This document shows positions 9,860-21,461 of a stretch of DNA of 64,000 nucleotides, one piece after another. Every line of letters starts with the position of its first letter. Within the stretch, counting starts at the first letter, position 1. The translations under genes and the position numbers were made by a program. Below the pieces are notes generated by a model. It made no database searches. It had not been told where the DNA came from and was given only the letters and a program-made list of their open reading frames with translations. The DNA comes from Chelydra serpentina (taxonomy: Eukaryota > Chordata > Testudines > Chelydridae), in the NCBI GenBank assembly GCA_037349315.1, contig JBAIAC010000059.1:7094001-7158000 (forward strand), written 5' to 3'.

Positions 9860-10330
9860 GCTCGTCCCAGATGAAGCCCTGGCTGCAGCAATACATGCCT
9901 TTACCTTCCACTCTACTTCCTCAATCAGCCCAATCTAGATGAAGCTTCAACTGGTCCAGCATGCTGGAAAAACTTCTGATAACATCACCTTGGCAACAGC
10001 TTATTATGCCATGTTCAATGCACTTCAGTGTCTCCCCAGTGCAGGATTTGCTTTGAGGTCCTAGCCCTAATCTATAAAGCCCCAATAATGTGAGCTAGAT
10101 CAGGAGCTATGTGAAACCCTTCAAGAATACACAAGAAATATGACTGACAGAGCTTGGAGGGAAAAAAACAACTCAAATTACACTTCCCGCTGGAGCTGAG
10201 AGCCCTCATCTGGGGAGCATCCCTCTGCTGGAGATCAGGAACAGCCCATATATTTTACCAAATAAAATGCTGGAACATCCTTGAAGGCCTGCCCCCAACA
10301 GAGGACAATGGGGCAAACTTCAAAATGTGT
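9860..10330 (+). repeat. ancient LINE (L2/L3/CR1-like) pol fragment, degraded
   Basis: The + strand reads a degraded version of the C-terminal reverse transcriptase region shared by L2/L3-type LINEs: a stretch like TGPACWKNF near 9950, then RICFEVLALIYKAP near 10050, matching the family pattern of a basic residue, F-VLxLxYKAL. Stops and frameshifts are frequent. The assignment rests on two short matches and is tentative. Confidence 0.45.
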
Positions 10331-11964
10331 CCCATTCCATAAATACCCAATACATCCCATAGGGCTCATTTTCTATACAGCAATGAAGAATTTTATTTTA
10401 ATTTTTTGAATAATAGTGTTAGCCACCTATATAAAGTACTATGGTGATGGTTGTTTTACTCATGGCTAGGGTAGATAGATACATACTCTGCAGCAGTTGG
10501 ACATGGCACCAGCTGGACAATTACCTAGTGCTTCTATTTTGTGAATTAGACTGGGGGCGGGGGGAATGTGATCCTTTATTTGGGTTTATTTTCTTGTTTG
10601 GGGAAATCACGGCTTCCTATGCCAGTGAGCAAATGAGTCAGGTGATCTCAGGTTCCTGTGTGTGTCTGGAATAGGCACATGCATGTATACAAGTGAACTG
10701 ATGTCTACATAAATATGTTCTGCTTCAAACTCCCCCCCACACACACACTTTTTTGTTGTCCAGCATTTTGAGAGTGACAAACACACAAGCAATCCTGAAC
10801 CATGCAGGTCATGACCTCAGACAGGTAGTGAGCTGGTATAAAAGGAGTATTGAAGAAAGCATATAATTACAGGAAAATTTAACTTACAGTTTTTGGAGGG
10901 AGTAGCTCAATCGGGGCTAATGAAACGGAGTCATTTAGACATACATGCGTACCTGGTTGGATGGTCTCTACACTGTGCTGTTTAGGACCCTCTATCAAGA
11001 CTTTCCAGGGTTTGGCATTTATACCTGGGAAGAGGAAGAGCTCTGATCTTAGGTTGAAATAAATCTGGGAAATGTAGTTCAGCAAGGGACTACAATCATT
11101 TGAATTAGCTGAATTGCAGCATCAAGTCTGTTCTATTATCTTGAGCTACAATGTCTCAGAACTACTCTACCATAAAAGATCCCACATTCCTTCTGCCTTT
11201 GAAGAACATAATTAGGGGCACTGACAAACATTTATCATCAGATTTTCAAAAGGCTAGAATGGTGGGAGCTGGCAGGTATGGTGCACTTTTGAAAGTCTGG
11301 CCAATTCAGTAAAGCACCCAAATGGGACCGGAGTTCTTGAAAATGTGGCAACAAGGGATCAATTCTGCTACAGCACACACTTTTAGTATCTTATTAGTAA
11401 AGTTTCCCACTGAAATCATGGAATGAAAGTACTGCTCAGTGAAAGTAAAAGGAGAGAGGAAGCCAGCCCTTAATGTACGGAATGTGCCTTTTCTAGTTTA
11501 TTTATTGTTCCAAGGCAGCACAACCTACATAGAATTTAAAAACAAAAAAACACCCACACAACCAAATTTGGGCTAGGCCAGGAGCTAATTCAAATTAAAT
11601 TCAAATCTTATCAGCACAATTATTTATATGACTTACCAGCAATACTTATCCCACCCAAAAAAGAAAGTTTCAAGTAGGCAATCTTTGATTTCATTTTGTA
11701 TGAAATTTCTTCCAAATGACTTATGGAATATGGAAGTAAAAATTTCAAAAGCAAGTGCAACCTGGAGTGATTCCCCTCCATCCCCTTAACCTTGTATCCA
11801 ATATGGACAAAGTAAATCACTTCATGTTAATGTGCTGCTGATAGAATCCCTTCTGCAGACAGGGGTCTGGCAGCACATATACTCATGCAATTTAAAAGTG
11901 GCCAAGGACAGTCATTTACTGTTTGCCAAAGGTGCTATCATCAGCAGGATGTAGACGAAGGCTT
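10331..11964. other. no feature recognised
   Basis: Unassigned AT-rich sequence. A weak inverted repeat with CAGATTTTCAAAAGGC and CTTTTGAAAGTCTGGCC ends at 11240-11304 looks like a small palindromic repeat. Nothing coding was recognised. Confidence 0.45.
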
Positions 11965-11965
11965 A

Positions 11966-12233
11966 GGGCTTGGCTACACTTGAAACTTCAAAGCACTAAG
12001 TGCAAGTGTGATTGCGCGCCAGCGCTGGGGGAGAGCTCTCCCAGCGCTGCAGGTACTCCACCTCTCAGAGGGGAATAGCTTACAGCGCTGGGAGCACAGC
12101 TCCCAGCACTGGGGCACTGTTTACACTGGCGCTTTACAGCGCTGTAACTTGCTGCACTCAGGGGGGGGGGGTGTTTTTTCACACCCCTGAGTGAGTTAGT
12201 TGCAGCGCTGTGAAGTGCCAGTATAGCCAAAGC
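11966..12233 (+). mobile_element. MITE with AGCGCTG-rich interior
   Basis: The ends AGGGCTTGGCTACAC and GTATAGCCAAAGCCT form terminal inverted repeats of about 15 bp. The interior repeats the palindrome AGCGCT several times in both orientations, so it can fold strongly. Similar ends (GGGCTxGTCTACAC) are shared with the elements at 25009, 46983, 50395 and 61920. The flanking trinucleotides are TTA and TGA, a possible 3-bp duplication with one mismatch. Confidence 0.7.
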
Positions 12234-13198
12234 CTGAGATACAGCACTTGCTATGAGGTGTAGGAAAAGAGAGAGCGGACAAGGGAAACTACAAAAATGT
12301 AGTTGTTTCAGATATGCTGCAATTAAAGTAATGTAATAAAGCATTGTAACCGGGTTTGCTCACCACTATGCACTTCCTCATGGCCAGGCATAGCATCACA
12401 GTGTCCTTGTAGCAATAGCAGCCCTTATCAACAGTCACTCTGGGGCTGTGGTGGTTTCTTTCAGATAATTCATCCCTCCAGCCAGGGCAGTCTTTAGCCC
12501 ATTCTTTCCAGGATCAGCTATCCAAACTAAAGTTCAGAACTATCTTAACAAAAATAAAAAGCTTCCACCCTCTCCCTATCTCTTCTTCAGCAAGGTCACA
12601 TTCACGCTGCAGCCCCCTCACTGAGCTCAGTTACTCTTGTACACTACTTCCTTCGGGCTGGTAGGGGAATCTAGTCCCAACCTCAATTCTGGGTTACAGC
12701 CAGGGCCCTGTACTGCACAGCTAAGTCAAATTATCTACCCATACTGTAGTTTTCCCTGCACTATTTCCATCCTCACCTCTTTACTTCCCTTCTAGGTCTC
12801 CCAATCTGTTCCCTGGGTGCTCATGTAGGACCCTGCAGGCACCTTTTGACTCCCTGCATTCTCTTTCCTCCAACCCTTCCTCAGCTGGGCCCACTCAGTA
12901 GTTAAACCTGGAATCACCTAATTTCTCTCAGGTGGGGCCCATTCTGTAATCAGGGCTGGCTGAGTCAGGGGCTCTCTATTATTATCTCAGAGCTCTGGAT
13001 GGTCTCTGAGTCTTGCTCTCTCTCGCTATATATATATATATACATTTTATTGTCAGGCTCTGGCCCTGACCCTCTTACACCAATCACTGTAACTGACTTC
13101 TACTCTGGGTTATCTGTTTTTTTCTAATGATATTGGGCCAGCCAATGGTGCCATGCTGCATTTCATGAGCCGAGGATCTGGCCCATTGTTTTCATGTT
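12234..13198. other. no gene; short TA microsatellite
   Basis: Unassigned sequence. A TA-repeat of about 16 bp lies near 13027-13042. No coding or repeat family was recognised. Confidence 0.45.
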
Positions 13199-13318
13199 GG
13201 GCCAGATTCTGCCATTCTTATGTTGACAAGAACAATACCCCACAAGCAAGCCCCATTGAAATCAGTGTTCATAGAGTGAGATATTACTCAGTGTGAGTAG
13301 GGATGGCAGAATCTTGCC
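13199..13318. mobile_element. short palindromic MITE, GCCAGATTCTGCCA ends
   Basis: The ends GGCCAGATTCTGCCA and TGGCAGAATCTTGCC are inverted repeats bracketing about 120 bp. Related ends occur at 21354-21461 and 35165-35315. No coding capacity. Confidence 0.65.
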
Positions 13319-16300
13319 TATTATGTCTAACTATTCTTTCTACACGTAGCAATGTAAATTAAAGGCTGTTTTCTAAATACTACACCTTTAAAAGTAGATT
13401 TTCTCCCTGCCTAATGCAGTTGCCATCTTGTCCTTAAAATGCAGCATATTACAGTCACCGTGTTTTCTCTGTCATGGAAAATTTCTATTTGTTCAGTCTT
13501 TGGGCTCAATTCTGAGAAGAGCACCCACTAGTTCAGTGTGAGTTCAGGGTGCTCAATAACCCTTAACCGCTTCCTGCAAGGTAAGCCCTTTCTTTGATGT
13601 TTTTCCATGACCTGAAATGAAAACAAATCTAGACTGAAGAATATGTTTTACTCTGTGAGTATGAGCATGAAAAACATTGTTCCTGTGACTTGGAATCACC
13701 TTTGCCCTAGCCTGGGGTGGGGGTGGGGGTTCTTTAACTTGTGTAAGATTTTGTGTTTAGGTAACAACTATAGTACCTCTGTCTTGTCTATTTATGTCAT
13801 TCTGCTTGTACGGCAGTCTGTGTTGTGATCCTGTGTGTCATATCAGTGCACTTACATTCTCATACATTATACAAAGAGGTATCTGACAGGAGTCTTTTTC
13901 CCCAGCCCTGCTCCACTCCAGGTACCCTACTTAGCTCCTCTTCAGGCAGAGAGAGACTGACTGCTCCAGGCCCACTGCCCTCTTATAAGGGCCAGATGGG
14001 CCCTGATTAAACTGGCCACAACTGTGGCTTCTTTCCCCAATCAGCCTGGAGGCTGCTTGCCCCCCAGCCACAGCCCTCACTGAGGGGCTCATTCCAAGCC
14101 CCTCAGGGCAGGAGTAGGTATCCACCCCGCTACACAATCTCATGGAATATACCTCCTGTTTGGTTTCAAAATCTGTTACTGTTGCTTGTTCCTTGCAATG
14201 TTTTACTGGAGCAACCTGCTGAATCTGAGCATTTTACTCTATTAACTTTTGAGCTGCGATGCTTTCCTGTGTTTAGCTTTTGAAAGTTATAAATACTATA
14301 TAACATAAAGCTGTAACAGTGCATATTGTTTTTACCTGAAAAGTATGTCTGCATCAGCAGGTTTAAGGAATGAAATAGAGGATGCTTTTATATTATCGTG
14401 AAGGAAGAACAATAAAGAAAAACACTTCTGGAATACCACTAAATGGAGGAAAGGGGGCTGGCCTCAGTATGATTTGGAGCATAGTCCTCCTTGCACGGAA
14501 GACCAGTCCAGTGTTTCAGAGAGAGAGATGAAAGCAAAGCTTCTTCAAAGACAACTTTTAAAATGTTATTAAAGTAATCAGAAAGAGTCGGACAAAATTC
14601 AGGAAACACAGCAAACCTTCCTCTTTGAAAAAGCCTTTCCACTAGTGACACTCAACATTAATGCCCCCTTTTATCCCTAAAGCCTTACCAACCTTCCTAA
14701 ACAAAAAGGAAATTAATAAAAAAAAATCTGTCAATTTCAGGCCCACTATGATTCCTAGTTATATCCTTCAGTATTGATTTAACTGACTAATTTCCTAAAT
14801 CCTTATACTTTAATCTGTAAACTAGAGTTCTTTTCAATGTCATCTAGAAACTATCCATCCAGTATGGCCTCCTCAAAGTCCACAGTTTCTGAATCCAAAA
14901 ACTTCTTTCACCAAAGTCATAGGAAATATATTTAACAGCCTTGGAGACGACTCTCATTTTAGCAGGGTATACACTTATCACCTCTGCATTTATTCTAAAA
15001 AATAATAATAAAAAATCTGATTTCAGAGTGGTATTTCACCCGCATCTAGGCACCATAAGCAATAGTTGGGATAAAAGCACTTCTTCTGTTTTTAGTCAAG
15101 AAAAAGTGTTTGGTTCTGGAAAGCAACAGCCAGGGTCCTATTCCTGGGGTGTCACAATTGCTGTATATTTCACAGGTACTGACCCCTGAATGTCTGCTCA
15201 GGTATATTTGAAAATAAAAGGGGATTTGACATCTTGTCAATGAGATGCTAATGTACATTCGGATTAAAGAATTAAAGTAAACAGCTGTACTTCTTCCTCC
15301 ATTAAATCTACTATTCTTAGTTTACATCTTTTCATGCTGTTCTTCAAACTGTTTGTAGCTACATGTTTTCCTTAGTGAGATGGTAATTATTACATTAAGA
15401 TCCTCTAGTTTACCACTGTTTATTACCGATGAAACAGCAGTGCCTTTGGGATTTTCTTCCACTGAGATTTTATTTTCCATTTCTGTCATTTAGAATGTGA
15501 ACCTTTTTGTTCTGCTGTGATTTGCAGCAACCTCCACTTTGAGAAGTAAATATGCAGGGATAATATCAAGGTCCAGGCCCCTATTAAGTAAATGGTGTAG
15601 TCCCACTGGCTTCTGAATTTACTGCTTAGTGCCTTTGCATATACTTCAATAGGTTTGGGTCAGGCCCTTAGTCAATCCTTGCAGCAGTGCTACATTAATG
15701 TCCACCAACCAATGACTTACTGTAAACCAAACAAACAATCTCTACAGTGCTGGTAGGTTTACTTCCTGTATTGGTGTACTCACTCCTCCTCTAAAAACTA
15801 CAGATTGCACTTTAGTAAGTAATCCTAGACAAAGTCAACTGTACAACTCAGTAAATACAAACCAGTTCAAAAATATTGCATTATAAAATAAACCAACCAC
15901 ATTGTTTCACATTATGTCAACACAAGAAATAAAACAGTAGTTCAAAAGTGTTTAGAAAAATAAAAATTGAGTATGGAGAATCTTATGTATGCAGCACATA
16001 CGCACTTTTGAATGTAGTTATGAGAATATGATTGTAAACTGTAAATATATGGAATCTTCATTTAATTTACATTAAGTATTCTCTTTGTATTTCTGTTAGA
16101 TAACGTAACTTTTTCTCTGTGTGAAGCCTGCTGTCAAAGACAAGTATTAGTTTACAGTAGCTTTGATGTTAGTGTATCAGATCGAGCTGAGCCTTTATTT
16201 AGCTACAAATTATTTATGTCTTATGCTGAAGAAAGTCTCTGTGGAGTCTCTTTAGAGTTATTGGTGTTACCAGACAGGATAACACAATTCTAGATAGCTG

Positions 16301-17162
16301 AAGAATATTGTGATAAGCCTGCTGAGTTTAGAGAGTATTTCCAGTGACACTCTAGGAAAGTTCCTATCTATTTCTCGCTACACAACTGAGTTTCCAGTTC
16401 TCAGACATGGTTGCCTAGTTCTAAGATGAAACCTCAAAAATTCTTATTTCAGTAGTTCTAACTTCATGCACAAATTCTCTCTTTAGCCTCCCTCCTGCCC
16501 CATGCTGAGTCTTTAACTTAAACACTTCTAAATATCCTGTGTTACTTGTAATATATTTCTGTGTTAATGGGAGATTGAATGTATAAACATGTCAATGTTA
16601 CAAGTTAATGGTAAATCTCTTTTTTCTAGTTCTCAGTCCAGGGGCTACCTACTGTATATAAGTAATTCTAAATGTTACTAAAGAATAATAGAAAGTATTT
16701 TACAAACTGAATTTTACTGTAGAAGGGAAGGGATGGCCTTGCTTCTCATGCTCAGAAATGGTCAGTAAGCATCTTCAGGCCATTTATTAAGCGCTGCATT
16801 AAACACAAATGTTGCTAATCTATCTCTAGGAAGATAAGATAAAAAACATTCAGCAAAATACTCGGGTATTAGTAATAATGTCGCCTATTATACAGCACTG
16901 TCTACCTTGACAACACTAAATAAATAAATACACACTTTAAATAATACACACGTTATTTTAAAAATCATTGAAGGTAGCCAAGCAACAACAAACGTACTCA
17001 CCTTTCATATCATTTACAAAACCCAGGCACTTGAAAACAAGGAAATGCATAAGTGCTTCACAAATATTACATTGTAATCATAATAAACAAGTATTAAGTA
17101 TAAAGAACATACATATTTCATTGCAACACAATGGATTGTTGTGAGTTTTTAAAAAAAAATTA
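13319..17162. other. no gene recognised
   Basis: AT-rich sequence without recognisable exons. Only short open frames occur, none resembling a known protein. A weak inverted pair (GGTCCAGGCCCCTA... and ...GGTCAGGCCC) at 15570-15668 may be one more short palindromic repeat. Confidence 0.45.
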
Positions 17163-17537
17163 ATAGCTGTCAATTAATCAGTTAACTCACACTATTAACA
17201 AAAAAATTAATCACGATTAATCACAGGGTTAATTGCACTGTTAAATAATAGAATACCAATTGAAATGTATTAAATATTTTGAATGTTTTTTTACATTTTC
17301 ATATATATTGTATTCTGTGTTGTAATTTAAAATCAAAGTGTATATTTTTATTACAAATATTTGCACTGTAAAAATGATAAACAAAAGAAATTATTTTTCA
17401 ATTCACTTCATACAAGTACTGTAGTGCAATCTCTTTGTCATGAAAGTGCAATTTACAAATATAGATTTTTTTTTGTTACATAACTCCACTCAAAAACAAA
17501 ACAATGTAAAACTTCAGAGCCTACAAGTCCTAAAAAC

Positions 17538-17747
17538 CAATGCTGGGAAACCTGTAGCCTGCGAGCCACCTGTAGCCGGCAGGCCTGGCCGCCGCTTCCA
17601 GCAGCTCCCATTGGCCAGGAATGGTGAACCACAGCCACTGGAAGCTGTGGACGGCCATGCAAATGTAAACAAACGGTCTGGCGGCCCGCCAGCGGATTAC
17701 CTTGATGGGCCGAGTGCGGCCCGCGGGCCGCAGGTTGCCCACCACTG
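17538..17747 (+). mobile_element. short hAT element inside copy A
   Basis: The right end GGTTGCCCACCACTG and the decayed left end CAATGCTGGGAAACC form hAT-type inverted repeats. CCTAAGAC follows at 17748-17755 and a near copy, CCTAAAAAC, precedes, fitting an 8-bp target duplication with a small change. The element is GC-rich, unlike its AT-rich host. Confidence 0.75.
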
Positions 17748-17759
17748 CCTAAGACAAAC

Positions 17760-17945
17760 AAGTTTGTTTACATTTACAGGAGACAATGCTGCCCTCTTCT
17801 TATTTACAATGTCACCAGAAAGTGAGAACAGGCATTTGCATGGCACTTTTGTAGCCAGCTTTACAAGATATTTATGTGCCAGATATGCTAAACATTTGTA
17901 TGTCCCTTCATGCTTTGGCCACCATTCCGGAGGGCATGCTTCCAT
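17760..17945 (-). pseudogene. hAT transposase C-terminal (hATC) remnant, copy A
   Basis: On the - strand this encodes EWWPKHEGTYKCLAYLAHKYL followed by the CLFSLSGDIVNKKRAALSP block and VNVNKLVCL. This is the hATC dimerisation region, recognisable by YL, the P-x-x-x-x-FS-GD core and the LSP...L-L ending. In active hAT transposases this domain mediates multimerisation. No upstream catalytic region is present in this copy. Confidence 0.8.
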
Positions 17946-18040
17946 GTTGATGATGCTCGTTAAAAAAATAATGCATTAATTAAATTTGTGACTGAATTGG
18001 GGAAGAATTGTATGCCCCTCTGTTTTATCCACATTCTGCC

Positions 18041-18553
18041 CAGGGCCGGCTCTGGCTTTTTTGCCGCCCCAAGCAAAAAAGCCACCGGCCACCCCACTCC
18101 CCCAGCGGGGAGTGCAGCATGCCCGCCGCCCAGCTGCCCCGTCCAGGGCGCCAGCGGGGAGGGCGGCATGCCCGCGGCCCCGCTGCCCGGATGAGGCGCC
18201 GGCAGGGAGCACGGCATGCCCGTGGCCCCTCTGGGGCCGGGGCACGTGGCATGCCCGCAGCCCAGCTCCGGGTGCCGGCAGGGAGGGCGGCAGCATGCCC
18301 CGTTCTCCCCCGGCCGGCCGGAGGAGCGCCGCGGGGAGGGCGGCGGCATGCCCCCGCTCTCCCCCGGCCGGCCGGAGGAGCGCCGCGGGGAGGGCGGCGG
18401 CATGCCCCTGCTCTCCTCCGGCTGGAGGAGCTCCATGGGGAGGGCGGTATGCCCATGGGCCTGCTCCCCCAGCCGGGCGGGGAGGAGCGCCGCCCCCAGC
18501 GGCTTGCCGCCCCAGGCACGTGCTTGCTGTGCTGGTGCCTGGAGCCGCCCCTG
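18041..18553 (+). mobile_element. GC-rich non-autonomous hAT element inside copy A
   Basis: The 513-bp element starts CAGGGCCGGCTCTGG and ends CTGGAGCCGCCCCTG, and is flanked by a perfect 8-bp duplication ATTCTGCC (18033-18040 and 18554-18561). Inside are two nearly exact direct repeats of about 54 bp (about 18304-18411) built around GGCCGGCCGGAGGAGCGCC. Overlapping long frames on both strands come from GC bias, not from a gene. Confidence 0.92.
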
Positions 18554-18660
18554 ATTCTGCCATATATTTCATGTTATAGCAGTCTCGGATGATGACCCAG
18601 CACATGTTGTTCATTTTAAGAACACTTTCACTGCAGATTTTTTCATTGTCTTGATTCTGT

Positions 18661-20969
18661 ATCAAAATATTTTCTTCCTGAGATATCCCTAAGGAGAAAA
18701 TGCCAATTAATATAATTATCAGTTGACAATATTTTTATAATTATAATTGTTGCTTCTGCAGAATAATGTTGGCTGGGGTTTTCAAAGGGGACTTTTAATA
18801 TGACTTATGCACCTAGTCTCCTTAGGCCCCTATGAATATCCCAGTTGTTGTGAATATATACAGTCCAGTAGGAAAAGCGCATAACATTGATTTGTGCTAA
18901 AATTATGTATGTATGTGGACTTGCATTTGAGGCTGGTCAGTAAATGTAAGCATATGTAATTTTTAAGTTTCAAGAGTATTGTGTTGTGTCTACGATTTGA
19001 GATTTTTGAATAAAGAATACAATTTTAGGGGAAAGCAGAGTTAAATAGTCTATGTTGCGATGAAATATGCATTTCTCCATTGTAATAAACCACATCAGTT
19101 GTCCTTCCTCCACAGGGCATTGAAGTCAATGGCAAAGCTCCCACTGATTTTAATGGGGCAAGATCTGGGCAACAGTGAAGAGTGATGCATTGTATGGTGG
19201 AAGGAAGAAAAAAAGATTGATCAGTACATCTGTCAGGTGCAGAGATCCTGCAGGCTGCATTGGAGGCCACTAGCAGCATAACTACTGCAATAGATGTTCA
19301 CGGTGTGATAAGACAGCCACATTGCATATATGAGAAAGGAATTTTGTCCTACATTTATAGAGTCTTCCTAACTATACCTGTGTGTGAGTGACTGCCTGAA
19401 CCTTAGGAGGTCTACCTTTAAAGAAAAATTGGACTTCTTCTGTCTGTGGATAGCAAGTGTAATGATGTACTGGAGTGTTCTGTTTTGCTCTCTGACTGTG
19501 GCTGAAATACAGAACCTTGAAAGTTTTTTAAAAGTATAATTGTTTTTTTTAAAGCATTCATTGCAATTGAGTTCTTCTATTCTGCATCCAGCCACAACAG
19601 CTTTAAAGATTCTGCTTTTCTATCTGATCACAGACCAAAGCAGCTTACTCTTATTTTCACCACTTTATCCCTAGTTTCTTAAAATGGGGCCCTAAGGCAT
19701 TTACTTCCTTGACCTCAGGCTATAATTAGGTTGTTCAAGCTTAGTCAGCTTCAGTTTTCCCCCAATTAAAACTGGCTCCATTCCAAGATTGTCAGTTTTC
19801 CATAAACATACGAAAGAGATCTTGAGTTATATTATGCCTCATTTCCTAAAGGGACTAAATCACAGTGCTTTATAAACTTAAATTGATATATAAACGATAC
19901 ACAGAGATCACCACCACTAAAATGAAGCTACCTCTAAACTGAAACACAGCAAAGATGTAATACTGCATGGCAGGCGTGCACAATAATTTAGAACCGAATG
20001 TGAAGAACAATGCTATATTCACCTGAAACACCAAGATAAGTTTTACAGTAAGCAGGCATAATGCAATGACCAGAGTTGGAATCTGGGCAAAACACATCAA
20101 GGCTGATACCCCTCCTCTTATGAAGACAACTTTGGTAAGTTTCAAGACTGTAAGTGGTTCAGGACCTTGGTTCTACATCTGTCTAAAGATGGCACATCCA
20201 GCGGCACAGGGCTCCATATCACCGTCCTGGGGCATTAGTTTAGAACTCAGAGGGACTAGTGCCATCTACGGAATTACCATCACCCCATACTGCAATGCCA
20301 AGGTTTCTTAGGAGATCTTCTGTTCACAGTTTGGCTCTTCTTAGTTTATATGATCTGACAGGATCGTAGTACAAGGAATTTGGTTCCTGAATATTGGTAG
20401 AATATTTCTATAGATTCTATAATTTAGTATTTAAATGGGTCACTTAAGCAGTTTAAACAAAGGAATGTAGCTCAACAATGAGCTTGTCAGAGTCTCACAG
20501 TCTGTGAGAATATTCCAGACTCAGTGCCAGCACTAAAAAAAGTGGCATCTCTTAATTAAAACAAACAAACAAACAAACAAGAACCCTACATCTGTAAATT
20601 TCTCAACGGAGTAGCTGGCCATCCCTCTTTCATTCCTGCCTTTTCATGCTCAGAAGCTGAAATCTCAGATTTCAAAAGGGGGAAGGACAATCTCATTACA
20701 AACTATAATGCCCAGCACAGGGGTGGCAAAACCACTCTGAACTCCCTGGGATGGTAATAACAGTGCTCTATGGAGACGCAAAGAATGGGCACAACTTCAT
20801 TTTCATAACAGCTGAAATAAAGCCATCTAACAACTGCCACATTGCTACATTCCTAGAGGAAATCTTGTTGAGCAGGAATTTAGGACATTAGCTTGTTGCA
20901 TTATCACTCCATATTAATTTGTTTAAAATGCCCTTCAGGGGCTATTTCAAATTGAGCTCTAAGGAGACA
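18661..20969. other. no gene recognised; AAAC microsatellite
   Basis: Unassigned sequence. An (AAAC)n tract lies at 20557-20581. A short palindrome with CATTGAAGTCAATGG and CCCACTGATTTTAATGGGG is at 19119-19165. No coding exon was seen. Confidence 0.45.
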
Positions 20970-21120
20970 CAAAGTTCGTGGGATAGTATCTTTTATTGGA
21001 CCAACTTCTGTTGGTGACAGAGAGACAAGCTTACAGAGAGACAAGCTTTCAAGCTTACATACAGCTTGTCTCTCACCAACAGAAGTTGGTCCAATAAAAG
21101 ATATTACCTCACCCACTTTG
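20970..21120. mobile_element. palindromic PLE-like insertion with hairpin arms
   Basis: The left arm 20970-21032 and right arm 21062-21120 are inverted copies sharing GGACCAACTTCTGTTGGTG and TATCTTTTATTGG. Between them the unit ACAGAGAGACAAGCTT is repeated. I know the arm sequence as a widespread sauropsid repeat. The AAGCTTTCAAGC core on one strand gives GAAAGCTTGTCTCT, similar to the hammerhead-like 3' part of the other PLE arms in this window. No clear target duplication was found. Confidence 0.7.
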
Positions 21121-21353
21121 CCTAGGACCAACAATACTGTTAAACGTAACACATTTAAGGACCTGAATTTATTCTTCTCTTTATTTGGAGCGTAACCTTT
21201 TTGAAATGAAATATTTTTTCTACATGTGCGGTATTTTCCTGTAGCTATTCAGTAGCTCTGATTTGTATTAACTATATGGCTCACTGGGGTTTGCATTTGG
21301 CCATGGCCCATTGAGCACCACTATTTAACAAATCCTAGAAGCCAAAGACTGTA

Positions 21354-21461
21354 AGCCAGATCCTGCTTTCTGTAAAAGAGGGTCAATTTGGAGTAACTTC
21401 ACTGGCTTCAAATAGCTACTCTGAATTTTTGGTGGTGGTGTTACAGAGAGCAGTATCCAGC
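21354..21461. mobile_element. short palindromic MITE
   Basis: Ends AGCCAGATCCTGCTTTCTGTAA and TTACAGAGAGCAGTATCCAGCC (each quoted in part) are inverted repeats of about 20 bp around 108 bp. It belongs with the elements at 13199 and 35165. Confidence 0.6.

Larger units (their letters stand above)
17163..18660 (-). mobile_element. palindromic hAT element, copy A (right-truncated, with two insertions)
   Basis: The left terminus (TAGCTGTCAATTAATC) matches the ends of copy B at 52244, and the sequence to about 17960 matches copy B's left arm. It then continues with AAATTTGTGACTGAATTG and, after an inserted element, TCGGATGATGACCCAGCACATG up to about 18640. That is the same arrangement seen, on the other strand, in the right half of copy B. 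So both copies share one architecture in which transposase 3' sequence points outward at each end. Copy A lacks the second arm. It is interrupted by hAT elements at 17538-17747 and 18041-18553. Confidence 0.75.

Noticed and set aside
17960..18665. Frames up to 229 codons on both strands
   Set aside because: They result from GC bias in the 18041-18553 hAT insertion and run across its boundaries into host sequence.
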